64,000 nt of DNA. Origin: Adineta steineri. Its lineage: Eukaryota > Rotifera > Eurotatoria > Adinetida > Adinetidae. Of this stretch, positions 24,326 through 36,306 are shown piece after piece. Below the pieces are notes generated by a model. That model was not told where the DNA came from. It did not search any database and worked only from the letters and a program-made list of their open reading frames with translations. The DNA lies in assembly GCA_905250115.1 (NCBI GenBank), contig CAJNOI010000018.1, positions 496,001 to 560,000 of the forward strand, in the 5' to 3' direction. Within the stretch, counting starts at the first letter, position 1; each line of letters starts with the position of its first letter. Made by a program: the position numbers and the translations under genes.

Positions 24326-25947
24326 ATGGGTAGTGCAGCATCAAAACGTCGCGCTGAACGTGATAATGATTCGCTTATACAAACATTAGATGAACATGAA
24401 AGTGCTGTCAATTGTATGGCATTAAGTAGTGATGGAAGTGTACTAGCTACAGGCTCCGATGATCATAATATTCGTTTATGGAGTGCTAAAACAACACCAA
24501 TTGAATGTTTAAGTGTATTAACTGGTCATGGAGATTATATCACACATGTTCTTATTGATGAAACTTTTTTAGTCAGTGCTAGTGCCGATCGTACTATGCG
24601 AAAATGGGATATGACTAATGCGCAGTGTGTATTTGTCTACTCTGGTCATACATCCCTTATAAATCGAATTGTTTGTACTGGTAAGTAGAATATTTCTCTC
24701 TCTCGAAAATTCAACTAAAAGAATAATTTAATGATGAATAACAGTAAACATTCAAGAAGTTCTACTGAAATAAATATGTTAATTGATGCATAAAAAATGA
24801 ATTGTTTTCCTATATCTATATACCCTTTTATTTCTATTACTAATTAAATTCTTTTCTTTTTCTCTTTTTGACAAAAAATAAAAATGTGTTTAAAAATTTT
24901 TATTTTTTATTTTGTAGGAGATTTTCTCTTTTCAACATCATATGATCGAACAGCTCGTTGTTGGGATTTCGATACTGGCGCATGTGTACGTGTATTTCGC
25001 GGCCATAAACATGGTATATTACCCATATTATTTATTCCAGCAGATCAAGATGGCGGTGAAGAAGATAATGAAGATGAGACAGATATGTATAAAAAAGATA
25101 TTATAATAACTGGTTCACAAGATTCAACAGCTAAAACATGGTCATTCGAAACTGGTGAATGTTTAAAAACATTTCGTGGTCATACGGGAGCCATACTCTG
25201 TTTAACAAGTGATCCACTTGGAAAAACATTATTTACAGGATCAGGTGATAATACAATTCGTGCATGGGATATTTATCGTGGAACAGAATTACATGTTTTT
25301 GATCAACATCAAGCAGCAATAATAAATCTTCTTGTAAGAAAAAAAGATTGAAAATTTCTATACAAAAATTTTTTTTTAGTGTTTTAACAAATTACTATTT
25401 TCAATTAGTGCGGATCATACAGCACGTTGTTGGGTTACGGATGTTGGTGATTGTACACGGATTTATAAAGGACATAAACATACTGTTTCTTGTATTCAAG
25501 TTGATAATGGCCTTGGTATGTTACACTATACTATTTCATTTTCTTTTTGATGAAAATTCACTTGTTTTAATAGTTTATACTGGTTGTGGTGATGCTTTAG
25601 GACGATGTTTTGATGCACGTTCTGGTGCTATAAAACGTACATTTAAATCACATGCACTCGGTATTAGTTGTATGCAGGTATATGTCATTTGTTTTTTATT
25701 TTAATTTCTTTTCAAAAAAGAATTTTTTTTTATTTAGATTGCTAATGAACGATTATTTACTGGTTCTGTTGATGCTACAGTAAAAGTTTGGGATATAAGT
25801 GATCTTAAAGGAGATATTATACCAGATTTAAAAACCGCAAGAAGTAATGATGGACGAGGTGGTAGTGCAGAAAATCGATCTGATGATGTAGATTCTGGTA
25901 TTGATGATCGTGAATATCGTGATCGACGTGCACAAAACATGGTGTGA
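24326..25947 (+). CDS. WDR86: WD-repeat protein, WDR86-like
   Basis: Five exons join in phase: 24326-24680, 24918-25333, 25380-25515, 25574-25677, 25738-25947. They encode eight or so WD40 units with GH and WD signatures (GSDDHNIRLWS, SASADRTMRKWD, TSYDRTARCWDFDTG, GSQDSTAKTWSFETG, GSGDNTIRAWDIYRG, SADHTARCWVTDVG, TGCGDALGRCFDARSG, GSVDATVKVWDISDL). Repeat order and sequence match vertebrate WDR86. The start MGSAASKRR fits an N-myristoylation signal plus basic patch, suggesting membrane attachment (inference). An acidic loop (GGEEDNEDETD) lies within one blade. The C-terminal 45 residues are low-complexity. Confidence 0.85.
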
Positions 25948-26101
25948 AAAGAAAGAAAATTTTCATTTAATGAGTTATAAATAATAATAAAAAAAAAGTT
26001 TTTTTTTTCGTGCAAATTTCAAATTTTCAAAAAAAAAATAAATAAACACATATTTACTCAAATTTTATTAAAAAAATTTCCACACTTTTTTTCTGTCTTT
26101 T

Positions 26102-26970
26102 CTATACATAAGTTACATTTCCACGTATACAAACAGTTCCTCGTGCCTGATGATCAGTTATCCATATACATTGTGTTGGACTAGTTTGAGATTGAGTTGT
26201 TGATGTTGATAAACTTGTTGTTGGTAATGATAATGCATGAGGACGTAATGACGCTATTGGAAGTCTAGTAATCGGCTGACGAACGCCAAGCGTTTTTACA
26301 AAATCGTCATAAGATGGAGGTGGTAATGTTGATGATGGATCATTACCAACGATGCTTATATCTGGATGAGAAGGAAACAATTCTTTATATGATGGTAAAT
26401 CAGTGTTATCGCCCATGATAAAACTTAAAGAAAAATCAATGTACATATTTACATTTCTGTTTAAACAGAAAAAAACATACGTAGAATGAAGATCACTATT
26501 TGCAGCTAATACTGAATCATAAGCTTGTTGTCGTTCACGTAATCTCTGAATTAAGAATAATTTTTTTTCCATAGATATAAAAAATTATGATTAATTTATT
26601 TACTTACTTGAATTAATCGACGCCTAGTTCTCATTATTGTAAAATAACGTCGTAATGTTTGACATGTACGTAAAAATGATACAATAGCAACAGTTAATAG
26701 AATAGCAGCAATAACATTTGAGCCTTCTTTCTTGTTTGGTATATTATTTATCGAGAATTTAAATAAAATAAATGCAATAGTAAATAGAAAAAACGAAAAT
26801 ATAAAACGACATAATATATTTGATACAAATTTACAAGTACTCATATGAAGTGTATGATGTGTTGTTGTATGATGATGTTGTCCATTTGGTGGTGTTGACG
26901 ATGGACGAGTACGTGGATGTGAATGAAATATTTGTCCATGTTGACGATAGTATGGCATAAAAATAACCAT
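26102..26970 (-). CDS. Two-pass membrane protein with PY motifs, family not recognised
   Basis: The N-terminus MVIFMPYYRQHGQIFHSHPR is His/Pro-rich. It is followed by two hydrophobic segments (FIFSFFLFTIAFILFKFSI and VIAAILLTVAIVSFL) and a basic stretch (RTRRRLIQ). Small exons continue RLRERQQAYDSVLAANSDLHS and MGDNTDLPSYKELFPSHPD. The cytoplasmic tail has LPSY and PPPSYDDF; PPxY is the ligand of WW domains of NEDD4-type ubiquitin ligases (known), so this may be a ligase adaptor or substrate (inference). The stop is at 26102. Start 26970 or the Met four codons later are equally possible. It is convergent with WDR86 (about 150 bp gap). Confidence 0.65.
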
Positions 26971-28318
26971 TTTTTTTGTTTTTTGTATTTAATTTAACTT
27001 GTTTATTACTATGATTTTGTATATGGTCGATCACCAACAAGTTAGAATACTGGTTTTGTTTGAACGTTAGTTTTCTCCATATAAACGACGACGAATGTCG
27101 AGAATAAGAACAAAAAAGAAAAGAAGAACAAGAAGAGAAATATAAGAAGAAAAAAAAAGATGATAGTGCTTCCCAATGTGTTTGGTTACATACAAACGTT
27201 TCTCTGTTAGAAGAAATGTTTTCCCGCCAGGAACACTATATGAGAAAAGGATTGCAAGAATGATGTCATACACATCGATAGAAAAGAAGAAGAAGGACGA
27301 ATAGATAAGAAAAGAAAGAAAAAGAGAGAACTGGTATATCTCTCTTTACAATTCCCGAGAAATAGAACAGAACATATAAATACGCAAGAGACAAACTAGT
27401 GCAACGATATTAACGAAACATACTAGCTAATTTTTAGAATCATGGGAGATGGAATCGATCAACTAGACGGCGGCTATAATGATGATGATGATAGACAAAC
27501 ATGATTGTCGTTGAAAAGACATGATATAGTCATTATGACAAAGACACGATCTTATATTGACTTTAGTATATACTTTAATAAATAGAATTTGATGTATCAA
27601 TTTAATCCTAAAAAAAGAAAATTTTACTTCTAGGTAAATATAATTATCCTATGCTTCATTGAATAGCTTCTTACTTAACAATTAAAAATATTATTTTTGT
27701 TAAAAACATGTAATAAAAAAACGACCGAGAGGAAGAAAAAATAATTAAATGTTTTCATATAAAATAATTATGGATCTATTCGTTATCATTTATAAATTAA
27801 TTATATATGTAAGTAATACAAAAAAAAGAAGAAAAACCTATTTCTTTTCTTTTGTTTAATTTATTTCTTTCAACTAAATATTAACGTCGTCATATGTAAA
27901 ACAATTGTTGTATAACCTTATGAAAGAATATTTTTTTGTCATTATAGGTCATTTCCAGCTGGCTTCGATTTACTGTTATCCTTATCTATCTATTGACAAA
28001 GATCTTGTTGATAGAAATAAATAATCATCTATTGTAATTATCTATACGACAGATGTTCAAGAAAATAATATATTTCTTAGAAAAATTCAAACAAAAATAT
28101 TTCTATAGATGACTGCAAGATTTTCTTTTTTATTGATGAGTGAAAAATGATAAGAATATAGCATATACGTGTCATGCAGCGATAGAATTTGAGAGACAAT
28201 GATTGATTTCTCTCTCTAGAGGAAACACATAAACAATTAGTAATATTTATGAAATGTCAAAAACAAAATACAGATGATTTAAAACAAGAAAAATATATTA
28301 TTTGTCAATTAACTCTAG
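26971..28318. other. 1.35 kb intergenic, nothing firm
   Basis: Contains GA-rich stretches near 27100-27320 and a minus-strand frame (27067-27273) with one hydrophobic segment but no support. No repeat or RNA gene seen. Confidence 0.45.
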
Positions 28319-31300
28319 TTATTTATTAATATTTGGAGTTGAATGCGTTTTTGATGAACGAAGAACATTACGAAAATCAACTTGAACTGTTTCGGTTGGT
28401 AATTTTCGTCGTAATGTTTGATTTCTATCACCAAAACCAGTTTTACGTAGATTATTTTTAAGTTTACTAACATCATCGGATGTTAATACTACTTCTCCGA
28501 CGAGACTTGATGCACTTGATGTCAATAGACCAGCTGCTTTATTTTTATTTAGACTTGATGATAAGGATAGACGATGTCTGGACTGAGAATCATTTTGTCG
28601 TACGTTATGGTTAGAATGATTGATATGACGAAAGGTTAATGACGATGAATTATCGTCTATTTCTGTTATATTAGGTGGTGGAGAGACGGGTCGAAATAAA
28701 TTAGAAAATACTGGATTTGTAGATTTTGCTCTAGAAAAAAAGAAATTATCATATATAAACCAGAAAAAAATTCTTACTGTTTCGTAGCAAACATTTGTTT
28801 TAATTCGTCTACCGGAGTTTTTACTGTAACTGGTGGTGATATCTGTTTTAATTCTACAACTGGACTTATCATAGTAGCTGGTGCTGATTCCATTCGTTCA
28901 AAAATCTGAACTTTATTACTAGTTTGTTTCAAAACTTCCGGTGGTGGAAAAGGTGGAGCTTGTGGTATATTAGTTATCGGTGGAGCTGTTGATGGTCGAG
29001 GTGGAATTGTTTTATCAATTACTTCCTCTTGTTTTTTTTCAAGAATTTTTTTATTTTTCATATCGATAAATTCTTTATAAATTGTATCATAATATTGACA
29101 TAAACGAACAACATTACGTTTCTTTCCATTTAATTTCAATGTATTTTGTGATTGAAGTTTCAAATTGTGTGTTTTTGATACTGATTGATATTTATGAATA
29201 TTTTTTTCTTTTTTAATTGAATTTGAATTACTTTTTTCAAGATTTGTTAATTGTTGATATAAATGACTACCGAATAATTCAATTTGTTTTAGAAAATAAG
29301 ATAGTTGAATTTGTTGATTACGATAATGAAGCAGACGACGTTTAAATTGTGTTTGTTCATACCACATTCTCCAATAACTTTGAATAGTTAGAGTAGCTGT
29401 TGACGATTTTTTTAATGCAGTACGAACAAGAAAACCACGTACCATAGCTTGAACACGTGCTACTGATTTATCATAATCGGATTTAATAATATTGACGTTC
29501 GTAACTTGATTTTGTTTTCTTATTAAATACATTCGTATACGTGATTGTAAACGAATAATTTTTGTTATTAAATCTTTATATGCAATATTTAATTGTTCAA
29601 TATGATGAAATTTTAAAAATATTTTTGTTTTACCAATAGCATAATCATTAAAATGAAATTTTTTTAATATTAATTCACACAATTGTTTATTATTAATTTT
29701 TTGATCTTTAAAATTAATAAGACATGAATAAACCGATATAAAATCATCAAAAATTATTCGATGTGAATAACCATGTCGACGTATTTCAATTGTTTCAAGT
29801 AAACCACTGTATCGTATTTGTTCAAGTACAACATTTTCATCAAATTGACTTGTATCAAATGTAAAATTTTGTGGAAAATAACTTGTATGATCATATGTTA
29901 CATGTGATATTTGACATGGTAAACGATTTGGTACAAGACAACGAATAAATGTTGGTTGTGCGGATGCCATTGTACTAACTAATTCCATTAATGAATAACG
30001 AAAATATGTTGATACAGTACCTTGTGTACGATTTGCAGTTGTAGTTTTTTGATTTATTGAACGAAATAAAGATGCTGCTTTATCTTGTTTATCTTGTTCA
30101 TTATAAATCACACTACCGGTTTTACGAAGACGACTACGAAAAAGTAAATTAACAAGGTCATCTTCACTTTGTAAAAGTAAATCAGTTATTTCCATAGGTA
30201 CATAATCACGATTTTTTTCAAGAAAATCTTTTGCTGTGTATTCGATCTTTCCAGCATAATGATGAATAGTAAATAATGGTTGCTGATCAAGTAATAATTG
30301 TTTTTGACGTCTTACTGATTTACGTGATAATGACGATGATGGTGTATTAGCTATAAAATGTGGTGAATTTAAATTTTCACACCATTTATTAACAAGAGTA
30401 AATTCTGTTGATTGAGGAAAACGAGATTCTTCATCAAGTAATGCTAATAAACCAATTGGTTTTGATAAACACATATCAAGAATTGATCGATTATTTGGAA
30501 AATCAAAATTATTTGAATTAACTAAAATTATAGAATAAATATAGATACGTAGTTCAATTAATCTAATTTGACGTATGGGGCGATGCAAGTATTACTTTAG
30601 CAAGTTTAGGGTAGGAGGGGTCAGTCAATAATGACAATTGAGTATTGTAGGGAGGGGAGGGGTCGCTCAAGGATGATGTTTACAGATTTGTCTATCATGA
30701 ACAAATTCGTAGTGATAATATAATCAGGGTAGAGAGAGATTTCAGAAAGTTGACATTTGATTATTTGGGGGAGGGAAGGGGTCAAAATGGTCAAAAACCG
30801 GATAACGTAAGATTTGCATCATTCCTATGTATATCTTAATAAAATAGCAAGTCTGTACAAACATGTTTATTTTCTTACAGTTGTGATGGAATTGTTCTCA
30901 ATAATCTTATATGCATATGTTTACTACCATCCAGTACCTCTGATCAAAATAGCAAGTTCACGTCAAATGCCACTCATATGTCATAAGCAACAATCGAAAT
31001 TCTACTCTTCATACACAATACAATTGTCCCAAGTATCCCGGATACTATTAGTAAAAACAAAACTAATGAGAAATTATAATGACGCATGAGCACTTGAGTA
31101 CTAATTGTTTTTTTTATATAAATATTATCAATGGTCACGTCCCCAATCTTTAACCTTTTCAGTTCCGGCGGAGACACCCGAGACTTACAGAGTTTAATCA
31201 AGCTACTTCACGGTATCTTGGCTATCATGCCATATATTATTTACCTCATCGCTATGTATTTTTTCTGTGAAATTCTAACTTAAAAACAAAATAATTTTCT

Positions 31301-33962
31301 CACGAACTTGTTTGTTGAATTCCTTCATTTTCATATTCTTTCAATTCCCAAGCAAATGTATGTTGTCGAAAGAAATATTGTAATTGTTCATTAGCAATAT
31401 TAATACATAATTGTTCATATGAATTATAATCAAATGTTTCAAAACCAAATAAATCAAGTATTGATATTGAACATAGATCATTATCACGTTTTATTTTATT
31501 TAATTCTTCACTTGTCTTAGGTCGAATAGAAAATCTATTATTAAATGTATCTTTTTCATATCGTTTACAAATATCAATTATTGATTTGGGTTGATATTCA
31601 AGTTCAGTACGAAAATAACGATTTAATGCAAATATAATCCAATCAAATAAACGTGAATAAAGAGATTTTGCCATCGCATCACGTGCTTGTTGTGCTTCAG
31701 CAATTGTATTTAATTTCGTAACTGTTTCACCGCGTGTCATTAAACTTGATTGACATAATGATTGAATAAATTGTTCATTATCAATTTTTAATAAACGATA
31801 AACTGCATTTGCATGTAAAATACATTGTTGATCAATTGAACAACCAGGTTCATTGATTTCAGTTTCAGCTTGAAATGAAACATTACCTAAATGTATAATC
31901 GATGTTAAAATAGCTAATATTGATGATTGTTCATTATCCGTAACATTTAATTCTTTTAAAATTTCAAATAAATTCATTAATGATATATGTTCATCGGAAT
32001 TATTTCCAAGATATGTATAATATTTAATTGTTTGAAATAAATCAAATGATTCTTGATCAGTTAAATGACATGGATTGCTTTGTTTTTGTGAAAAATGTGA
32101 ATAAATTGAATAAAATATATGAAAATTTTTTTTATTACCACTTGCAAGTACAACACGAGTTTTTTCAAGAAGAAATTCGGATAATTGGACATAAACAATT
32201 GTACCATATTCCGAAAAGAATATATCAAGAAGTTTACCAAAACGTGAAGAATTATTATTTAATACTGTCTGTGCATTACCAAATGATTCAAGTAATAAAT
32301 TCATTGTAACAAGACGATTTTCTAATGCACGTTGTTCACCAAAACCAAGTAGAGCTAATTCGCTAATTAAATTTTGTGCTGCATGAGTTTTACCTAGAAG
32401 AATAATAATATAGATTTTATTCTATTTTGTAAGCAAATGAGATATTTAACCTGAACCAGATTCTCCTGAGAGAATAATACATTGTGGTTGTCGATTAATC
32501 ATCATTTGATTGTAAACTTTCGTAGCTATAGCAAAAATATGTGGTAATAAATCTTGTCGAATTTTAAGATATTTTATTTGAAAATTCAGATTATCAATTG
32601 GTAAAAATTGTTTAGGATTAATAGCTAATAAAACATCACCGATATATGTATAAATTAATATTTTATTAAAACGTCTTCGTATGGAATCAATTAAATGTTG
32701 TTGATCAAGATAAGTCATTTCAGCTAGATTATTTTCCGGATCAATTAAATGTGCTGGTTTACTTATATTTGCAATCCAAGAATTGTTATTCATAATATCA
32801 TTATCATCATTGATTACTGTTGATCGTTCATTTTCAATTGTTTTATCTGTAGTATTTAAAAATGAAATTTTCTGATGATACATTTTTAATAAATCTTTAT
32901 ATGAATTCGATATTTCATCATTAAAACTAACAAATATATTATCTGTTAATAATTGTTCAGCACTTGGTCGATGTTCATAATCTTTAATTAAACAAGCTGA
33001 AATAAACTTGGAAAATTTCTCTGACCATTGTGTGACATCATTGACTGTTGGTGGTGGACGACGTGGAACTTCAAATAAAACTTTTGTTGGATGAAGATTA
33101 GCTAATGGTGCTTCACCATCAGCCAATTCAATAGATGTTATACCGAGTGACCATATATCACATCTTTCATCAAATACATAATCAAGTTGATGTGCACATG
33201 CAATAACTTCCTATAATTGAAAGAATACATATATAAATATTTAAACAGATCGTAACTTACAGGAGCCATCCATAATGAAGTACCAACACTTGAATTACGT
33301 TTTGGACGTTCTGTATTAAATACAGCAGCAACACCAAAATCAATTAATTTTATTGTATAATGTTCTGTTACTAATATATGACTACCTTTAACATCTTTAA
33401 AATACAAAAAATAAATAAAATTTTTGAAATAAAAAATATTCAGACTTACCACGATGCATAATACCTGATTGATGAAGATATTTCAATGCTTTTAGAGTAC
33501 TTCGTAATGAATAAGCAATTAATTTTTCTTTATCAAATTTATTTAATTGAGTTTTCTTTTCAATTTGTTTTATTAAACGTGTAATTGGACCCAAATGACA
33601 AAGTTCCATAATAAACCATATACGTGCTGATTTTGATGAATCATAATCACCAAATATACCAATAAAATCAGGTAAATTCTCATCTTGTTTAGAAATCTTT
33701 CTTAAAATATTCAATTCATTTTCGAGTTCACTCGAAACTTCATCATTTTCAATACGAATAATTTTTGCTGCTGCTGTATTTTCATTTGATTCTTTAGATT
33801 TAATTCGATAAACTTGTCCATAAGTACCTTCACCAATTTTATCAAGTAATATCCAATCGAGATTTGGATTAGGTAACTAATAAAACATATAGAATATATA
33901 TATCCAGATAAAACAAAATATTTATTCACCTTGTCGTGTTCAATTGTTGATGACGCTGCCAT
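28319..33962 (-). CDS. Class III myosin (kinase-myosin, NINAC-like)
   Basis: N-terminal STE20-type kinase: LDKIGEGTYGQVYRIKS, AAAKIIRIE, MHRDVKGSH, LIDFGVAA, SLWMAPEVIAC and CDIWSLGITSIELADG. Motor domain: P-loop GESGSGKT, switch I NNNSSRFGK, switch II LDLFGFETFDYNSYEQLCIN. Neck: IQ-like segments (IIRLQSRIRMYLIRKQ, VARVQAMVRGFLVRT, LTIQSYWRMW). Tail: Pro-rich (PPRPSTAPP, APPFPPPEVL), ending SSKTHSTPNINK. Class III myosins work in actin protrusions such as photoreceptor and hair-cell stereocilia-like structures. Odd: the catalytic-loop Asn of HRDxKxxN is His here, and one intron (about 30522-31307) is long. The start is ATG 33962; the frame upstream uses only GTG. Exon junction at the long intron is uncertain. 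Confidence 0.9.
30522..31307. repeat. Long myosin intron with G-rich direct repeats
   Basis: About 780 bp, against 40-90 bp for neighbouring introns. The plus strand has three imperfect copies of a G-rich block ending GGGGTC plus TCAA or similar, near 30609-30636, 30650-30677 and 30768-30798. Base composition there is unlike the rest of the gene. Probably an old insertion; no terminal repeats found. Confidence 0.45.
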
Positions 33963-34557
33963 TTGTAAAAGTGTTTCTGCGATTTTACCTATCACAAATT
34001 TTTCATATTTGATTTCTCTCGTTTATATTTAATCTGGCTCTTATCATCCGTCAAAAATCTTCTTCTTCTTTTTTTTTCTTCTTCTGTTCTCTCTATCTAT
34101 CGTTTCCTCGACTCATTTGATCTGTCAGACAAGTAGAGGTTAGAAAAGTAAAACAAAAGAGAGAAATAAAGATGTTAATCACTACCGTTGACTGTCTGTA
34201 AACGCTCAAAACGAGTCAATGAAGGTCTTACAAAATTCCTCTCGTTCTCGTCCTTTTTTTTTCTCTCTTTTCCGTTATAAGAACTATTTTAGACCTTGTC
34301 TTACGTGTCTGTATGCGCGTGTGCATCTGTAGAGTTTTGTTGATCGTTTTATTGATAAATCAACCGGAAGAGAACAAAATGTTTAGTGAAACAAGCACGT
34401 TCAAAGAACTATGATATATTAATATTAGCAAAAAGAAAACTCAACATATGAAAAGGTTGATTTAATAATAGTGCAGATAAAGAATTATTATTATTATTGA
34501 CATAATTGTTATTAGCTTTATTTTAATGAAATATAGAAAAAAAAAAGAAACAAAAAT
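33963..34557. other. Intergenic, myosin promoter side
   Basis: Spacer between the myosin start and the 3' end of the homeobox gene. Pyrimidine-rich around 34060-34110. ATAG just upstream of the myosin ATG could be a splice or spliced-leader acceptor. Nothing else seen. Confidence 0.4.
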
Positions 34558-35306
34558 TTATTTTTTCACTGATCGAACACGTCGAGACGATGTACCTTGT
34601 CCAATGGGCATTCGTTGTGGAGCATTTTTATGTAAATCAAGATCTTTTACAATATTTTCTAATTCCAATTGAATTGTATGACTATGATCAATAGGTAATG
34701 GATTCGAACGTTGAGATGATGAACGGTGACTTTGTACAGCTATTCGTCGACGATTTTGAAACCAAATACCTATAGAATAGAAAGTTATTTTATTAATGAA
34801 TTTAATAATTATATCAAAAAAAACATACGAATTTGTTCACGTGTAGCTCCAATTCGATCGGCAATAACATTCTTTTGAACACTATTAGGATAAGGTACAT
34901 ATTCAAATATTTCATTAAGTAACCAACGTTGACGAAGTGTATATTGTAAACGATTTGGAAGATTAGTTGATGGACGCGCTACTGGAGGTGATGGAGCATA
35001 AGTAATCTAAAAAATATAAGAAAATTTCTATAGATATTTTTTTTGTGAAGTTTTTCTTACTTGAGATGGTGGTATAATTGGTGGTGATGGTGGTGCAAAT
35101 TGATTATAAGGAATAGTTGGTTCTGTATAATAGCAACAAGATTGTTGTTGATCATAAACTGGAAACATAATCATGCGTGGTGACGATGAAGATATCGGTG
35201 ATTCAAAATAGGATGAATTTGATGATGATGTATCATAACTATTACAATAAGAATATGGTGAATACGACCAATAAGCTGAAGCATTTCCATCAAATGAAGA
35301 TGTCAT
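34558..35306 (-). CDS. Divergent homeodomain transcription factor
   Basis: Three exons. The N-terminal 90 residues are Ser/Tyr/Pro-rich (YWSYSPYSYCNSYDTSSSN). The homeodomain reads RLQYTLRQRWLLNEIFEYVP then YPNSVQKNVIADRIGATREQ and IRIWFQNRRRIAVQSH. Helix 3 WFQNRRR has Gln at position 50 and is split by an intron just before it. Helix 1 has LLNEIF where most classes have LE..F, and the loop YVPYPNSVQ is unusual. The C-terminal tail ends SSRRVRSVKK. I cannot place it in a homeobox class with confidence. DNA binding is expected from the intact helix 3. Confidence 0.8.
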
Positions 35307-35671
35307 ATTTAATTGTTTTTCTTTTTAAATAAATGACTGATTATATTTTTTTCTCTCTCGAATTCATACATATTTATATATACTCATATCTTTTCTTTCT
35401 CTACTTCACTTTCGTATACCAATCAAATTGACATCCGATGAGAAATGTGATTATTTAACGCGTTCGTATGTTGAACGAGAAACACTAATTGATAATTATT
35501 GTATTCATTTGTGTAAAACAATCAACACATACGTATTGAAGAGTCAAACTCTTTAACAGTATAGTCAAACTTTTTTGTTTAAATAACAACTATATTAATC
35601 AATAGTCACACGGTAATACGAATAAGAAATCCGGTATTTATGAAATAGGAAAAATAGAAGACTTTCAATTG
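35307..35671. other. Homeobox gene upstream region
   Basis: AT-rich DNA upstream of the homeobox start, with a CT-rich tract near 35351-35402. No motif I can name. Confidence 0.4.
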
Positions 35672-36009
35672 TCATGTTATTGAAAGAGATTCTTTCTTTG
35701 AATTTATAATTAAATGAATATGTATGTGTGTATATCCCATCAATGCTACATAACATCGGAATAAAAAGAGATGAGAACTTAAAATTCCTACTATCTTTAT
35801 GCGTTTTATTTTGCAAAAAGAAAAACAAAATCTTGAAATATACCACAGTCTCGTGCTTCTTGAATAGTAACGTACACACTTACACTGATGATTAACAAGG
35901 AAAAACAAAACAAAACATAACAAATATCTGATTTGAAATCCACATTCATACTAGCTTTTTTTTCTTCTTGATTATCATCATGTTGATCCTTGTTTTTTTT
36001 TTTATACAT
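35672..36009 (-). CDS. Possible small membrane protein, two exons
   Basis: Exon 1 (36009-35844) starts MYKKKNKDQHDDNQEEKK, then one hydrophobic helix (ICYVLFCFSLLIISVSVYV) and TIQEARDC. A donor GTATAT follows, and AG acceptors at 35792 or 35789 give an intron of 51-56 bp, the usual size here. Exon 2 reads GILSSHLFLFRCYVALMGY to a stop at 35672. The length (about 95 aa) and intron fit a real gene, but there is no family match, and AT-rich DNA can produce this by chance. Unspliced, exon 1 would still give a 67-residue protein. Confidence 0.3.
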
Positions 36010-36306
36010 AAGTTGAAAGAAAAAACATCGAAAAGAAAAAAGTGTGATATCAACAAAAAAACAAAGAAAAGAACTTAAACTTATTTTCTTCTTAACGATG
36101 TATAAAGCGTGAGTAGTTCTGATGAGAATTACACAGTTATCTGTAAGTTAGTATAAAAGAGAAAGAAACAAAAGACAATTAATTTACAAACAAACAAATC
36201 AACTGTTCACTCTGAAAATGTTTATTTTTTTTTCTGTATTTGATCGAAAGGTTTGGTATTGAAATCACAAAAACTTGATATAATATTTATATAGCAACAT
36301 GTCTTC

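Noticed and set aside
27067-27273. Minus-strand 68-codon frame with one hydrophobic stretch
   Set aside because: No start context, splice or family support; AT- and GA-rich DNA gives such frames by chance.
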